Of a stretch of DNA of 64,000 bases, positions 1 to 11,097 are shown piece by piece. The translations under genes and the position numbers were made by a program. Position 1 is the stretch's first letter. Every line of letters begins with the position of its first letter. The notes beneath the pieces were generated by a model. The model had not been told where the DNA came from, made no database searches, and saw nothing but the letters and a program-made list of their open reading frames with translations. The stretch spans positions 25,104,156 through 25,168,155 of the forward strand of contig NC_059348.1 in the NCBI RefSeq assembly GCF_019703515.2. Reading direction: 5' to 3'. Source of the DNA: Myxocyprinus asiaticus (lineage: Eukaryota > Chordata > Actinopteri > Cypriniformes > Catostomidae).

Positions 1-407
1 GTGGATCCTGGAGGTGGAAACCACAGGAGCGTGACAGCATCCGGCAGTCCCTCGAGCTTAACGACCTAAACCGGGACTCTGAGAGCTGCGAGTCATTAAA
101 AGATGGCTATGGCTCCATAGATGGCAACCGGAGCCTACCTGACATGAGCAACCCCCATCATCCCCATTTTCACCATCACCACCACCAACCGAGTATCACC
201 ACCATCCGAGTCACACCAGTAGAAGGGGGCAGTGAAGCCACCTCTGAAACTCTCTCTACCACCTCCAGTCGAGACTCCACCCTACGCAGGAAAGGCAATA
301 TCATCCTGCTGCCCGACAGAGGGCCTAGTCCAGAGAACACCAGGAACCTGCCTCACTTTTTCAAACCTTCCCCAACACCTCCCCCCATTTTGACTTACAA
401 AAAGTAA
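1..407 (+). CDS. plppr4: plppr4, 3' end of the last coding exon (phospholipid phosphatase-related protein 4)
   Basis: The reading frame is open from base 3 and stops at 405-407, giving about 134 C-terminal residues of a protein that begins outside the window. I recognise the tail: the segment STLRRKGNIIL, followed by a Pro-rich Asp/Arg stretch and SPENTRN, matches the C-terminus of PLPPR4 (PRG-1) as I remember it. PLPPR4 is a neuronal six-pass membrane protein of the lipid phosphate phosphatase family with a long cytoplasmic C-terminal tail; it acts at postsynaptic membranes. Only the cytoplasmic tail is visible here, including a His-rich run (about residues 50-62 of the visible part) and Ser/Thr-rich stretches. 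The gene order plppr4, palmd, frrs1 supports the call. The final residues (LTYKK) differ from the mammalian end I recall. Confidence 0.8.
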   Translation, partial: GSWRWKPQERDSIRQSLELNDLNRDSESCESLKDGYGSIDGNRSLPDMSNPHHPHFHHHHHQPSITTIRVTPVEGGSEATSETLSTTSSRDSTLRRKGNIILLPDRGPSPENTRNLPHFFKPSPTPPPILTYKK

Positions 408-766
408 AAAAAAAAAAACTTCTTGCCAACCATTCCCAAGTGTTGCCTTGTTCTCTGAACTCTGAGGCTTCATTGGGAGACTGAGTAGAGCCAGTCATTC
501 TGGATATCTCCATTCCCTGACCACTAGACAAACCTGCTCTCTCCAGAACATGTAAGGCAACATTGTGCATTTTAAATCTACTTTGCGTAGGTCTCTTTTT
601 ACTAAAACATTTAATAAGCACAAAATATGAAATCTGAGGCTGTTTGGAAAAGGTAATTTTGTGATTTACCTATTTTGTTTTAAACAGCATTTGGATAAGC
701 TTTTTTATTATCAGATCCCTGTTATCTGTTGTCTCATGGCAACATACCACAAATTTGTAAACATTA
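408..766 (+). other. probable start of the plppr4 3' untranslated region
   Basis: AT-rich non-coding sequence follows the plppr4 stop codon, with an A-rich run at 403-418. There is no open frame of note. A Tc1-like element begins at 767, so the UTR is either short or interrupted by that insertion. Confidence 0.5.
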
Positions 767-1992
767 TACACTGGCAGCCAAAAGTTTGGAAGAATGTACA
801 GATTTTGCTCTTATGGAAATAAATTGGTACATTTATTCACCAAAGTGGCATTCAACTGATCACAATGTATAGTCAGGACATAAATTACGTGAAAAATTAC
901 TATTACAATTTGAAAAAAAATAAATTCAGAACTTCTTAAACTACTTCAGAGTTCTCATCAAAAAATCCTCCACATGCAGCAATGACAGCTTTGCAGATCC
1001 TTGGCATTCTAGCTGTCAGTTTGTCCAGATACTCAGGTGACATTTCATCCCACACTTCCTGTCGCACTTGCCATAGATGTAGCTGTCTTGTCGGGCACTT
1101 CTCACGCACCTTATAGTCTAGCTGATCCCACAAAAGCTCAATGGGGTTAAGATCCATAACACTCATTTCCAATTATCTGTTGTCCAAAGTCTGTGTTTCT
1201 TTGCCCACTCTAACTTTTCCTTTTTGTTTTTCTGTTTCAAAAGTGGCTTTTTCTTTGCAATTCTTCCCATAAGGCCTGCACCCTGAGACTTCTCTTTACT
1301 GTTGTACATGTAATTTATGTTGAGCTGGTAGAATTCAATGAAGCTGTCAGCTGAGGGCATGTGAGGCATCTATTTCTCAAACTAGAGACTCTGATGTACT
1401 TACCGTCTTGTTTAGTTGTACATCTGGCCTTCCACATCTCTTTCTGTCCTTGTTAGAGCCAGTTGTCCTTTGTCTTTGAAGACTGTAGTGTACACCTTTG
1501 TATGAAATCTTCAGTTTTTTCAAGCATTGCATAGCCTTCATTCCTCAAAACAGTGATTGACTGATGAGTTTATAGAGAAAGCTGTTTCTTTTTTGCCATT
1601 TTTGACCTAATATTGACCTTAAGTCATGACAGTCTATTGCATACTGTGGCAACTAAAAAACAAACACAAAGACAATGTTAAGCTTCATTTAACGAACCAA
1701 ATAGCTTTCAGCTGTTTTTGATATAATGGCAAGTGATTTTCTATTACCAAATTAGCAATTAAGCTTGATTCCTCAAGGATAAGGTGTTGGAGTGATGTCT
1801 GCTGGAAATGGGGCCTGTCTACATTTGATCAAAAACTTTTTTCAAATAGCGATGGTGCTGTTTTTTACATCAGTAATGTCCTGACTACACTTTGTGATCA
1901 GATGAATGCCACTTTGGTGAATTAAAGTACCAATTTCCTTCCAAAACAGCAAAATCTGTACATTATTCCAAACTTTTGGCTGCCAGTGTATA
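767..1992 (-). mobile_element. decayed Tc1-like DNA transposon, family A
   Basis: Inverted terminal repeats of over 100 bp bound the element. The left end begins tacactggcagccaaaag and the right end is its complement, ending in ctgccagtgta at 1990, with TA dinucleotides on both sides as expected for Tc1/mariner insertion. Inside, on the minus strand, are two pieces of Tc1 transposase. 1163-1369 holds the middle part (GLMGRIAKKKPLL, then RLWTTDNWK). 936-1172 holds the C-terminal part around DLNPIELLWDQLD and the family-typical end. The two pieces are in different frames, the helix-turn-helix region is not readable, and the catalytic core between the pieces is lost. The copy is dead. Confidence 0.85.
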
Positions 1993-2331
1993 TATTTTCT
2001 CAACATAAATATTTGTGTGGACCATTCAGTGCATTTCATGGTGATTTCATTGCTTATGGCTGTTAATTGTTTTCACTATGTCGCTATGAAATAATTTAGC
2101 CAGGTGCTGAATCGCACTCATAGATTTTAGATGAAAAGGAGAATGTTATTGTGATGGATATTTACTGAGAGTTTTATCAATGGTGTATTAAACAAATGGA
2201 TGTTTTGTGTAGAGGGGCTTGTTTAACCATATGCACTGTGTTTTGGTGACCATAAATGAGCTATTTTCAATCAAACAGCTGAAAGTGCTCTTTGCTGGCA
2301 TAGAGACAATGAATTTAAAGAGACTTGCAGA
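1993..2331. other. non-coding, nothing recognised
   Basis: AT-rich sequence between the Tc1-like element and the DIRS element. I see no open frame, repeat or RNA gene. Confidence 0.4.
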
Positions 2332-3062
2332 GAACGTCTCCGGTTACACATGTAAGCTTGGTTCCCTGAGATGAAGGGAACAAGACATTGCTGTAAGCAC
2401 TATGGGGAGTGTCCTTCACAAGACCTTGTTGAAACACTTATACAATCACGGCAATCTTCTGACTGGCAATGGTGTTTGAGCCCCGCCCCTTTAGGCAGGG
2501 GCTCAGTCACCATTTCTTAAGAATTTTCTGACTGAGGGATAAGAGTGAGTCACTCGCAATATAAAACTCTGAAGTAGTAGTGCGGCCAGCTTTTGCAATG
2601 TCTTGTTCCCTTCATCTCAGGGAACCTAGGTTACATGTGTATCCGGAGACATTCCTTTTCGATTCAGTTCATTCGACATTGCTGTAAGCACTATGGGGAA
2701 CGATATCCCATCACTACATGACATTACATTCCCAGAGTTATAAAACTAAATAGATATTTTCATAAGGAGTCACAGGCTGATGACTTATAAGTCATATTAA
2801 AGTGTATATGAATATTTCCACGTGGCAGATGCCAGATGGAAACTAATGTTGTCTGGGATCTATATGAACCATATAGATATACACAGTATGGATTATTAAC
2901 CCTCTCACAACAAGGTTGGGAAAGTAGGTTTTATTTCTTATGGGAGTGCTTATGACTTAAAAAGAAGCAGTTCAACAGCATATATCTAGGTGGCTGTGTT
3001 AATTATAGTCAGTAGCCTACCCATAATAAGGGCTTGAGCTCACCCGCTTAAAAGAAGCGCTA

Positions 3063-3743
3063 TTATGCAGAGAGGACTTGTGAGGAGATGGATGCCACGT
3101 CCAGGTTATAAAACCTTGCGAACGTGTTTTGTGAGGACGATTCTGCTGCCAAACATATGTCCTGTAAGGACACACTGTTTGTCGACACCCATGAAGAGGC
3201 CATGTTTCTGGTTGAATGCGGTTTGTCACCAATAGGGCAATTTGCGCCCTGTGATTCGTAAGCAAGGGCAATCGCATCAACAATCCAGCAAGATAGCCTT
3301 TGTTTGGAGAAGAACATTCCTTTTGTGTGTCCTCCATAACAAATAAAGCGCTGATCCGACAGCCTAAACTGACGGGTGCACTCAACATATGTATGCAGTG
3401 CCCTCACCGGGCATAACTTATGCATAGATTGTTCTTCATCTGAATTAAATGACGAGGGAAAGAATTCTTGCAAACGTACCATCTGAGCACTGAAGTGCAT
3501 TGATAAAACCTTAAGCACGTAGCCTTTTCTAGGTTTAATGGTGGCTTTTGACAGATCTGGACCAAACTCCAGGCATGAGCTGTCATTGTATTTAAATGAC
3601 GCCAAAGCCAGTAGGAGAGTGGTCTTTAAGGAAAGTCCCCGCAACTCAACAGATTCCAGTGGCTCAAACAGGGAGTTTGTGAGTGCCTTCAGCACCAGAT
3701 TCAAGTCCCAAGTCAGCACCATAGCAGGGCAAAAGGGGTTCAA
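3063..3743 (-). pseudogene. DIRS-type tyrosine recombinase, partial
   Basis: The frame of 226 residues shows the recombinase C-terminal signature: LCPVRALHTY, KQRLSCWIVDAI, then PHSTRNMASSW, which contains the H-x-x-R box, and FARFYNLD with the presumed nucleophilic tyrosine. The first catalytic arginine, normally soon after the LLALAS helix, is not evident: the sequence there reads ASFKYND. In DIRS elements this enzyme integrates the circular DNA copy without a DDE integrase. The upstream part of the protein is missing from this frame, so it is probably non-functional. Confidence 0.75.
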
Positions 3744-4384
3744 ACACCTCGCTCCCTTAAGGAACTTATGACTGAATTATGTTTGCCTATTGAAGAGCCA
3801 GTCTCCAGGGCGTGGTATGCTGAGATAGTCACTACATAAACCTTGAGCGTTGACGGGGTAAGACCAGCGTCCAGCCGCTCTTACCCCGTCAGCCATGAAA
3901 TTCACCAGGTCTTTACCACACAAAAAGCACCAATTTGCAAACATGTGGCATTTTAGTGCATAGAGGCTTCACGTGGACAGGGCTCTTGACTGTAAAATGG
4001 TATTCATCACCGACTGAGCCAGTGCTGGCTCGTCCCATGTGTTCCATTCAGGGCCCGCACATGTAGGTTCCACAGCTCTGGCTGGGGATGCCATGTCATG
4101 CCTTATGCTTGAGAGAGAAGGTCTCTCCTCAGCGGTATTTCCCATGGAGGGCCATCTAGTATTTCTATCATCTCCAGAAACCAGGACTGATTGGGCCATT
4201 TCGGCGCAATTAACAGAATTGTTTCCATGTCCTCTCGGACTTTGCTGATGACAGAATGCAGGAGGCACACCGGGGGATATGCATACTTGCATTTCGCCAG
4301 CCATTTGCAAACCAGCGTGTCCACACCCAGAGTACACAGCCTGCGTAGTGCATCAACCCCAGTCGCAGAACACTTGCTGTGTCT

Positions 4385-4740
4385 GAAACTGCCCCCTATC
4401 CACTATATAGTGCACTATTTCAGGTGTCCGCCATTTTGTAGGAGTGTCTGAATTCTGAGTGAGCCACTTGTTCCCTACTTTTGTTCACTCATTCTTACCC
4501 ACAATGCACTCTTATTTCGAGTGTACATTTGATGTACACTCGACAATGGTTAATTGCCCATAATCCAACATGGGGAGGACGTACGAGCTGGGAGTTTACT
4601 GCATCCTTCACTCCTGCACTGTTTTATTTCATGCTGAATGTATTAAATTACTTTTTGACAAATCATTACTTGATTAAAATAACATTTTATCCTCTTTGGC
4701 AGAAAATGTTTAATTGCTTGAGACTGCTTTTGCACCGCGA
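4385..4740. mobile_element. short insertion inside the DIRS element
   Basis: Sequence similarity to DIRS coding regions stops at about 4385 and the gag-like region starts at about 4755. The stretch between begins with a partial palindrome (cactatatagtgcactat) and contains cattttgtaggagtgtctg and aatgcactcttatttcgag, motifs I associate with short fish DNA elements. Its boundaries are approximate and no coding capacity is seen. Confidence 0.4.
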
Positions 4741-4759
4741 TGAAGCACTCTAAAAAGCC

Positions 4760-5134
4760 TTACACGGCGTTGCCAAAGAGACTGTCAGACGACACCGGGG
4801 TGTCAAGGAGGGCGGCGTTCTCTGCGTCACACATCTCCGTGAGAGTTAACCAAATATGCCGGTCCAGAACCAGCAAGCTGCTCATCACTTTGCCGATGGC
4901 CTGAGTGGTAGCTTTCGTGGCTAAATCTGTAGCGGTGTGGAGCTCTTTGAACAGCTCTGGATCGGGGTCTTGCTCATCCATTTGTTTGAGGAGCTTAACT
5001 TGAAAAACCTGGAGCACCAACATGCTGTGGAGTACTGGACCAGCTTGGCATGCTGCTGTATAAGCTCTTCCAGCTAGTGCGGACGTCATTTGACACGGCT
5101 TGGAGGGATGGGCAGGGTGGGATTTCCATCCCAT
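4760..5134 (-). pseudogene. DIRS gag-like fragment
   Basis: An open frame of 124 residues contains AYTAACQAGPVLHSMLVLQ and the following FQVKLLKQMD, then TDLATKATTQAIG and LVLDRHIWLTL. This layout is familiar from gag proteins of fish DIRS elements. It lies upstream of the recombinase in the element's own orientation. The frame is shorter than a full gag and the 5' part is shifted to another frame (4995-5189). Confidence 0.6.
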
Positions 5135-5700
5135 GGCAGTATTTTGGCATAGGTGAGTATTTGGACATCTTTAAATACACGTGTATCACGCAAGTAGCTC
5201 TTTAGTTAATAGTTTAATTGTATATATAAGCAGGTAGGAGTTTCGCCGAAGCTCCCCGTTGATCAACGATGAGTATCTGAAGTGAAGAACCCGTTCACCG
5301 AGAGCGCCTTCAACGACGATGTGGAGAACTCTTTACCAGAACATACATGGGAGCGGAAATATTCTCAGTGAAGTCGCTGAGCACAGACAACGAGTAGTCC
5401 TGTTCGCGTCTTGATGAGAAGTTCCATCGGCTGTAATATATAACGACGGCACAGTAGAAGGGTTCCAAGATAAAGACGAAGTTCGCAGTCTTGAATGAAG
5501 AAAATTCTGAAGAAATGGTGACACAGCGCCCGCTTATATAGGCTTACTGCATAACTAAAGGGGAGGGGCTCAGACACCATTGCCAATCAGAAGATTGGCA
5601 TGATTCTATAAGGGTTTCAACAAGGTTGTGTCGTGTGAAGGACACTCCCCATAATGCTTACAGCAATGTCGAGTGAACTGAATCGAAAGGGAATGATACA

Positions 5701-6525
5701 TTCTTAAGACATTAATGTAATATATCCTTTTGTAATGTAGAAATTGTCCTTGTTTTTACTCACAAGTAAGTACTGCTTTAGTCATAACTATTGATTTGCA
5801 AGTCCCTATAAGTTGTATTAAGTGTCCATTGAGCACAGTTATAATTGTGTGTAACAAGTTTACAGTTAGGGGAAAGGAGGAAGCGGGAGACGGCGAATCC
5901 AACTCAAACTGTATGTTTATTTTAAACTCAAATTCACGCATTTTAGTGGCAACAACTCAAAATCATGCTTTTCAGCGGAAACAATTCAGCACAGTCTCTG
6001 GGTGAGTGTGGTAACTATCTCTCTCCTCTCACTGGCATCTGGCTTGCTCCTAAATCTGTCTCCAACTCTCACTGCAATGGCAAACAGCTGTTAGAGAAAA
6101 ATTATTGCCAGGTGATGATCCCTACCATTCTCATCTCCTGATCACGCTCTCCATTCACAAGCTGGCGCTCAACCATGCTCCTACCACAACATTGTGTTTT
6201 TTGGCTCATTGCTGTATGTTTACAGTGATGTATTGTGAATCGTATTCACTGTTTTTACCCCATTTTGTCTGACTGGTTAGGGTTATATAGCTACTGAGTT
6301 GCGCCCTCCTCCTCATTTTTAAGCATGTGGGCATAAACAAATGACTCACACTTCAAACCACTGCACATTGCAGAGAAGCACCTCTCAATATATGAGCAAT
6401 AGGAGGCCCTTAAATGTATTAGTGGGAACTCATTGCTTATTTTTTTTTTAAACATTTTAAAAATACTTAGAATCACATTCTTAGAGTGCCTCAAAAATAG
6501 TTATTTGCTGAAAAGTTAATGATTA
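5701..6525. other. non-coding, nothing recognised
   Basis: AT-rich intergenic sequence with no exon-like frame. Several short frames of 60-70 codons occur by chance. No element ends were recognised. Confidence 0.4.
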
Positions 6526-6527
6526 CT

Positions 6528-6715
6528 TGTAGGTGGTGGTGGTGTAGTGGACTAAAGCACTGAACTGGTAAGTGGAAGGTTGTTGGTTCAATCCCTACCG
6601 CCACCACCATTGTGTCCTTGAGCAAGGCACTTAACTCCAGGTTGCTCCAGGGGGATTGTCCCTGTAATCAGGGCACGGTAAGTTGCTTTGGATAAAAGTG
6701 TCAGCCAAATGTAAA
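6528..6715 (+). mobile_element. tRNA-derived SINE (V-SINE type)
   Basis: The head resembles a tRNA: tagtggactaaagcac can serve as an A box, and ggttcaatccc at about 6585 is a clear B box. It is followed by the conserved body found in many fish SINEs (cttgagcaaggcacttaa, then ccaggttgctccaggggga) and the tail ctttggataaaagtgtcagc. This tail is shared with certain LINEs and used for their reverse transcription. No poly-A is needed at the end of this type. Length is about 190 bp. Confidence 0.8.
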
Positions 6716-7916
6716 TCTTGCAGTGACTGTAAAAAATATTACAGTTACTGTTGTAATGGTACTTAGTTAATTATTATGGCACACAATGAGCAGAAGTCTT
6801 AAATGGACAGATGTTTTTTTTGCTTTAAAAAAACACTATTTGTGCCATCAAATGGCACAGAACAATTGACAGTCATTGTGTGCTCATAAAATAAGAGGTT
6901 TTAATGAAATACACACAAAAATTGACAAACGATGTTAGGATTCGTCCTGTGTGAAGTGTCTTCTAAACTGTGTATTTGTATTTTTAGCACGTTGTTTACA
7001 TCCTTCTTAGGACCATCTTGTAATATATACATAAATATTGCCAAATAAGAATGTCAAATTAACACGGTGATGGATAAATTTAGCTAATTTATGTACATGA
7101 TCATTTAAATGATGTTGGTTATTTTTGTTTTGTTTTTATTAAACATAGATTCAGTTGAAATGCAGGAATACATATTTTGAAGTGTCTGTTCTACAAGAGT
7201 GAATCAGAACCAATACAATTAAAGATTTTATATATGCTTGTACAGTATAACTGTACCCCACATAATGGCTTTAACTTGTCGTTACAAATGCATGGTGATT
7301 TAATAATGTATTTACTGTAACTAAAGAATTTGTTTTGTTTTGCTTTTATTTTGTTTATAATGCCTTTAATAGTGATGGCTGATACCTTGATTTATACTCT
7401 AATCCATTCTGCGGAATCAACTGAATAATCATGAAATCTTTGTACACTTGTAAATAGGTATTTGTAACTTTGCCAGCATACCTGTGTGATAGTGTAAATT
7501 AGAGGAAAAGTAATCTGTTAAGATCCGAGAGAGATAGCTAGGTTATTATTTGGGTGAAAGACACTTGATTTATTAGTGCTCAAAACTAGATATGGTACAA
7601 AGACAAAAATGTCTTTTCTATGGAACATTTAGGACATGTTGACAGATATTTGGAAGTTTTGCCTTGTGGGATTTTGCTTAGCAATGTATTTTGACTGAAG
7701 CTCATATATCTTGATATATATTGAAATAAATGTTTGGTATCCAAAGCAAGCCAAAACACAATTTTTTTTTTCCACACTATGTTCTTGCCTGTCACCTATA
7801 TCAAACTGTACCTAAATATATGTCTAGGTGAAATGTCTTTAGACACTCTCTGAAAACTTGAAGATAATGTGTGTTATTTCTGAAGCACCAAATACAATAA
7901 TTATTGTTTCCATGCA
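6716..7916. other. AT-rich non-coding sequence, possibly distal plppr4 3' UTR
   Basis: The stretch from about 6940 to 7550 is AT-rich with many short T-runs and few repeats, as seen in long 3' UTRs of brain genes, and could still belong to plppr4. There is no direct evidence for this. No exon-like frame is present. Confidence 0.25.
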
Positions 7917-8120
7917 GGTTTCCCAAACACTTCCCCTTTCTGCTATTGGTCGAGCCCCAAACTCACTCCATTGGTTGAGCCAGAAGTCGACATATCAGAC
8001 TGCTCAAGCAGACATTAACAATTTTTTGGAATCACCATAGTTTTTACACTCTTCAGGGAAGTCATCCTACGAATGGCTGACTTATAGTTGCCTCTTTGCA
8101 TTAAACTGGAATAGGAGAAA
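7917..8120. repeat. dispersed repeat, copy 1
   Basis: Order and wording of short motifs match a second copy at 35280-35530: a half reading ctattggtcgag or cattggtcaac, then gccagaagt, a tctttgcat or ctctgcat run, and finally ataggagaaattat followed by cactgaaaaa. The two copies are diverged. This is likely a short non-autonomous element of unknown class. Confidence 0.5.
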
Positions 8121-9180
8121 TTATTCACTGAAAAATTATATCAACTTGGTCTTGTGTTTAAAAGTGTGCTGCTGTTGGGTCCAACAAAATAATGGCTCTG
8201 GTTCAGCCATCTGTTTTCAAAAGTTGCCTTTGTATATGTCCTCAGATTACATCAGCCTGTGTGTGCCAGAGCCAGAATTAAGTGTAATACCCATCTCGCG
8301 GTCCTGTATCCAAGAATTGTCTGTCCACCTTAGGGCATATCTCTAGTTTTAGCTTTAACAAATGACCCCACAGTATGTTCATAGAATCAAAGGTCTTCCC
8401 TTCACTCTCACTTTGTTTATATCCCATGTCAAGCTCAATGTTTGACAATAGCATCATGACATTTTGGATAAAACACTCCAGAAAGTGTCAAAAGCATGGA
8501 AAATGGGTCTGGTTAGCAATGCTGAATCCAACCAGTCAGAAAGCTGATCTAAATTGAGAAAGAGATTCTTAGTCTCCATCTTATGCAGCATCCTCTGAAG
8601 ACCAAATGCATTGTGTTGAAAGTAGAGACTGAGAGGGTACTAGAGAGTGAACAGACCTGTAATGTATCAGAGACCAAAGCTACAAGGAAACAGCTAAGAA
8701 CAAAACTGATTAACAATACTGAAGAAAGACACAAATCTACAGACCCCAAATCCATTACTTTCAAGCTTGTCATTGGGCCTCTCCACACCATGATATTGTC
8801 TTTACCGTGAAGCCAAGGGTCATTGCTCAGTAAAAATAGTGCAACATGAAAATGTATCTCATATCACCTGACTCATACAAACAACAGAATATTGTAGCAT
8901 GTTAAAAGGATGGTGAGCAATGTTTTAGTCCTTTATCATTCCCACATACAGTCTATCATAGGGTTTCTTAGTTTTATTTCAACTCCCTTTATTTTTTCCA
9001 TAAATCAGTCAAAGTAACCCACACATTGTGTTTATTATCCTTGTAATGTGTTATCTGCACGTCATTTGGCAGAGAACAGCATAGCATACATCCAAACCAT
9101 CTGTCCCCTAGATTACTTGAAAAAGTGGGCAAGGAACCTGGATTTCAATTTAGCCCAGTATTACTTTGCTCTTCTGTTTA
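8121..9180. other. non-coding, nothing recognised
   Basis: No splice-bounded frame or element end was found. The short frames at 8146-8810 look random in composition. Confidence 0.4.
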
Positions 9181-9184
9181 CTTG

Positions 9185-10100
9185 GAACTGTAAGGCAAGT
9201 TTAGTTACACCCCTGCAAACACCCACAAAACCCTAGTGATCATATAGCAACACCCTAGCAACCATGCAGAACACCATATCTCTGCACCATAATATAACAG
9301 AGACATGGGGGTGGGCTCTTTGGACTTGGGGTATGTGGCAGCGGGGGCGTGGTCAAGCATCTCTCCGGAGAGAGAAAGCGGTAAGGGCGCTTACACCTGA
9401 GCTAAATTATGTTTTCGGCACCAGTGTAAAAGATGAAGCGAGGAGCAGTTTTTCCTTCTTAAGGTGAGGCTTTATTTTCCCCTCTTGGTGACACCACTTT
9501 ACAGTTTACCTTTACACACTAAACTGACACTAACACACACTGCTGTCATAAGTAAACTTTCACTACTAGAAAATCCTTGCTCTGGCTCAGCTCTGTCGTA
9601 TCCAGTCTCTCTCTCGACTGAGTCTTGTGTCGCTCTATTTATGCCGCTCTCCCCGTGCTCACTGAAATTAGAGACAGGTGTTAGACATAATTTAGCTCAG
9701 GTGTAAGCGTCCTTACCACTTTCTCTCTCCGGAGATATGCTTGACCACGCCCCCGCTGCCACAGGGTAGTAAGGCAAGTTAAGTGAAACCTTAACAACCA
9801 CCCACAACACACTAGCTACCAAATAGCAATGCCCTAGCAACCATGCAGAATACCATATCTGACGGATATCTGATGCCATTGGGGGGCCCCTACAAAATCC
9901 CAGCTCTTGAATATTGTAGAGACATAGGGGTAGTCTCGTTTGACTTGTGGCAGTGTACTGAGGCCCTTGGTTGGCCCTGTGAGGCCCTTGAGTGCCCCAG
10001 CCATATCTCTGAACCAACATGTTGTAGAGGCATGGGGTGGGCTCTTCTGACTTGGGTCAGTGTACTGAGGCCCTTGGTAGGACATTGAGGCACCACAGCA
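9185..10100. repeat. repetitive block with interrupted tandem units
   Basis: Units containing ccctagcaaccatgcagaa (about 9250 and 9832), tgtagagacat or gtagaggcatgg followed by gggctctt (about 9295, 9915, 10023), and gtgtactgaggcccttgg (about 9953 and 10060) recur in order, roughly every 100-125 bp. The array is split by the LTR-like insertion at 9335-9763. Satellite-like or part of an unclassified element. Confidence 0.55.
9335..9763. mobile_element. solo-LTR-like insertion with long terminal palindrome
   Basis: The block starts tgtggcagcgggggcgtgg and ends with the complement, ccgctgccaca. It starts TG, ends CA, and is flanked on both sides by gggta, which would be a 5-bp target duplication. 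The inverted similarity extends about 75 bp inward (9343-9425 against 9690-9763), longer than the few bases usual for an LTR. It sits inside a repetitive block whose sequence continues on both sides. It could be a solo LTR of a Gypsy element or a non-autonomous inverted-repeat transposon. Confidence 0.6.
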
Positions 10101-10639
10101 AGCACCCCTCACATGTTCTTCAGAAAATGTAGCTATTTTTTTAAGACTTTCAAGGAACAGGTTGTTCTCTCTAAAAAAGAAGCCATTCATTTGAATAATT
10201 GTCAATGGCATCTAAAGGGTTGATTTATTCTGTACCTCAAGACCAGATTTGCAAATTGTTTTGAATTAGAATCTCTGCAGTGATGATACAATGAATTATC
10301 AATGGTAAACATTAATGTACAAGACAGGACTGAGAGCTACATATGACTGTGTTTCAAACTTGCATATTGTGAAGCAAACGGCAGAACTTGCTTGTCTTTC
10401 AGCAATTAATTTGATCAAAAGTGATTTGCAGTAAATAAATGGTGGGCCATTCCTAGTCTGTACCAATCTGTATATTTCTGTACCAATACTGTATATTTCT
10501 TCTGGTTCATTGTTACCTCTTATTAGTGGTGTCATAGCCTGAAAACATCTTTACAGATGGTACAAGCAATGCTTGTTTATTATAGAGGCCTTATGACTTG
10601 AGCCTGGTTTGATCAGAGGAATCTTCATGTTGGTTCATT
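10101..10639. other. non-coding, nothing recognised
   Basis: AT-rich spacer between a repetitive block and an inverted-repeat element. No exon-like frame. Confidence 0.4.
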
Positions 10640-11097
10640 TAAAGGAATAGTTAACCTAAAAATGAAAATTTGCTGATAATTTACTCACCCTCAGGCCATC
10701 CAAGATGTATCTGAGTTTCTTTCTTCTTCAAAACAGAATTTAAGGTTTTTAGGATTTCATTTCAGGCCTCCTCCTTCAAATAATGCAAGTGAATGAGATG
10801 TACGGAAGCAAACATTTGTAGTTAAAAATATATAAGTATTGTTTTGTTTCTAAAAATAATCAATCTGAATGACTGGAGTCATGTGGATTATTTTGATGCA
10901 CCCTAAATGTGCATTTTGGACCGTCAAAAAATGGAGTACATTCACTTGCATTGTTTGAAGGAGGAGGCCTGAAATGAAATCCTAAAGATCTTAAATTCTG
11001 TTTTGATGAAGAAAGTAACTCAGATACATCTTGGATGGCCTGAGGGTGAGTAAATTATCAGCAAAGTTTCATTTTTGGGTGAACTATTCCTTTAAGG
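10640..11097. mobile_element. short inverted-repeat element (Angel-like hairpin)
   Basis: The left arm (10643-10800) contains aaaggaatagttaaccta, tttactcaccctcaggccat and ggatttcatttcaggcctcc. The right arm (10925-11095) is its complement, ending in gggtgaactattccttta. The arms are over 150 bp and leave a loop of about 120 bp. The outer motif is the very common fish element related to Angel. It has no coding capacity. Confidence 0.75.

Larger units (their letters stand above)
2332..5700 (-). mobile_element. internally deleted DIRS-like tyrosine recombinase retrotransposon
   Basis: The minus strand carries a gag-like region (4760-5134), remnants of the reverse transcriptase/RNase H side (about 3969-4337) and a tyrosine recombinase (3063-3743), the set expected of a DIRS retrotransposon. 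The ends are inverted: the stretch at about 2451-2510 (containing gactggcaatggtgtttgag) recurs as its complement at about 5565-5600, and the motif around taagcactatggggagtgtcc at 2394 recurs inverted at about 5640-5670. The left end is itself palindromic (about 2335-2390 against 2597-2650). The core of the reverse transcriptase cannot be found, and an unrelated sequence seems inserted at about 4385-4740, so the copy is defective. Confidence 0.75.

Noticed and set aside
6528..6600. Possible tRNA gene
   Set aside because: The A and B boxes belong to a SINE head: the cloverleaf is incomplete and the SINE body and tail follow directly.
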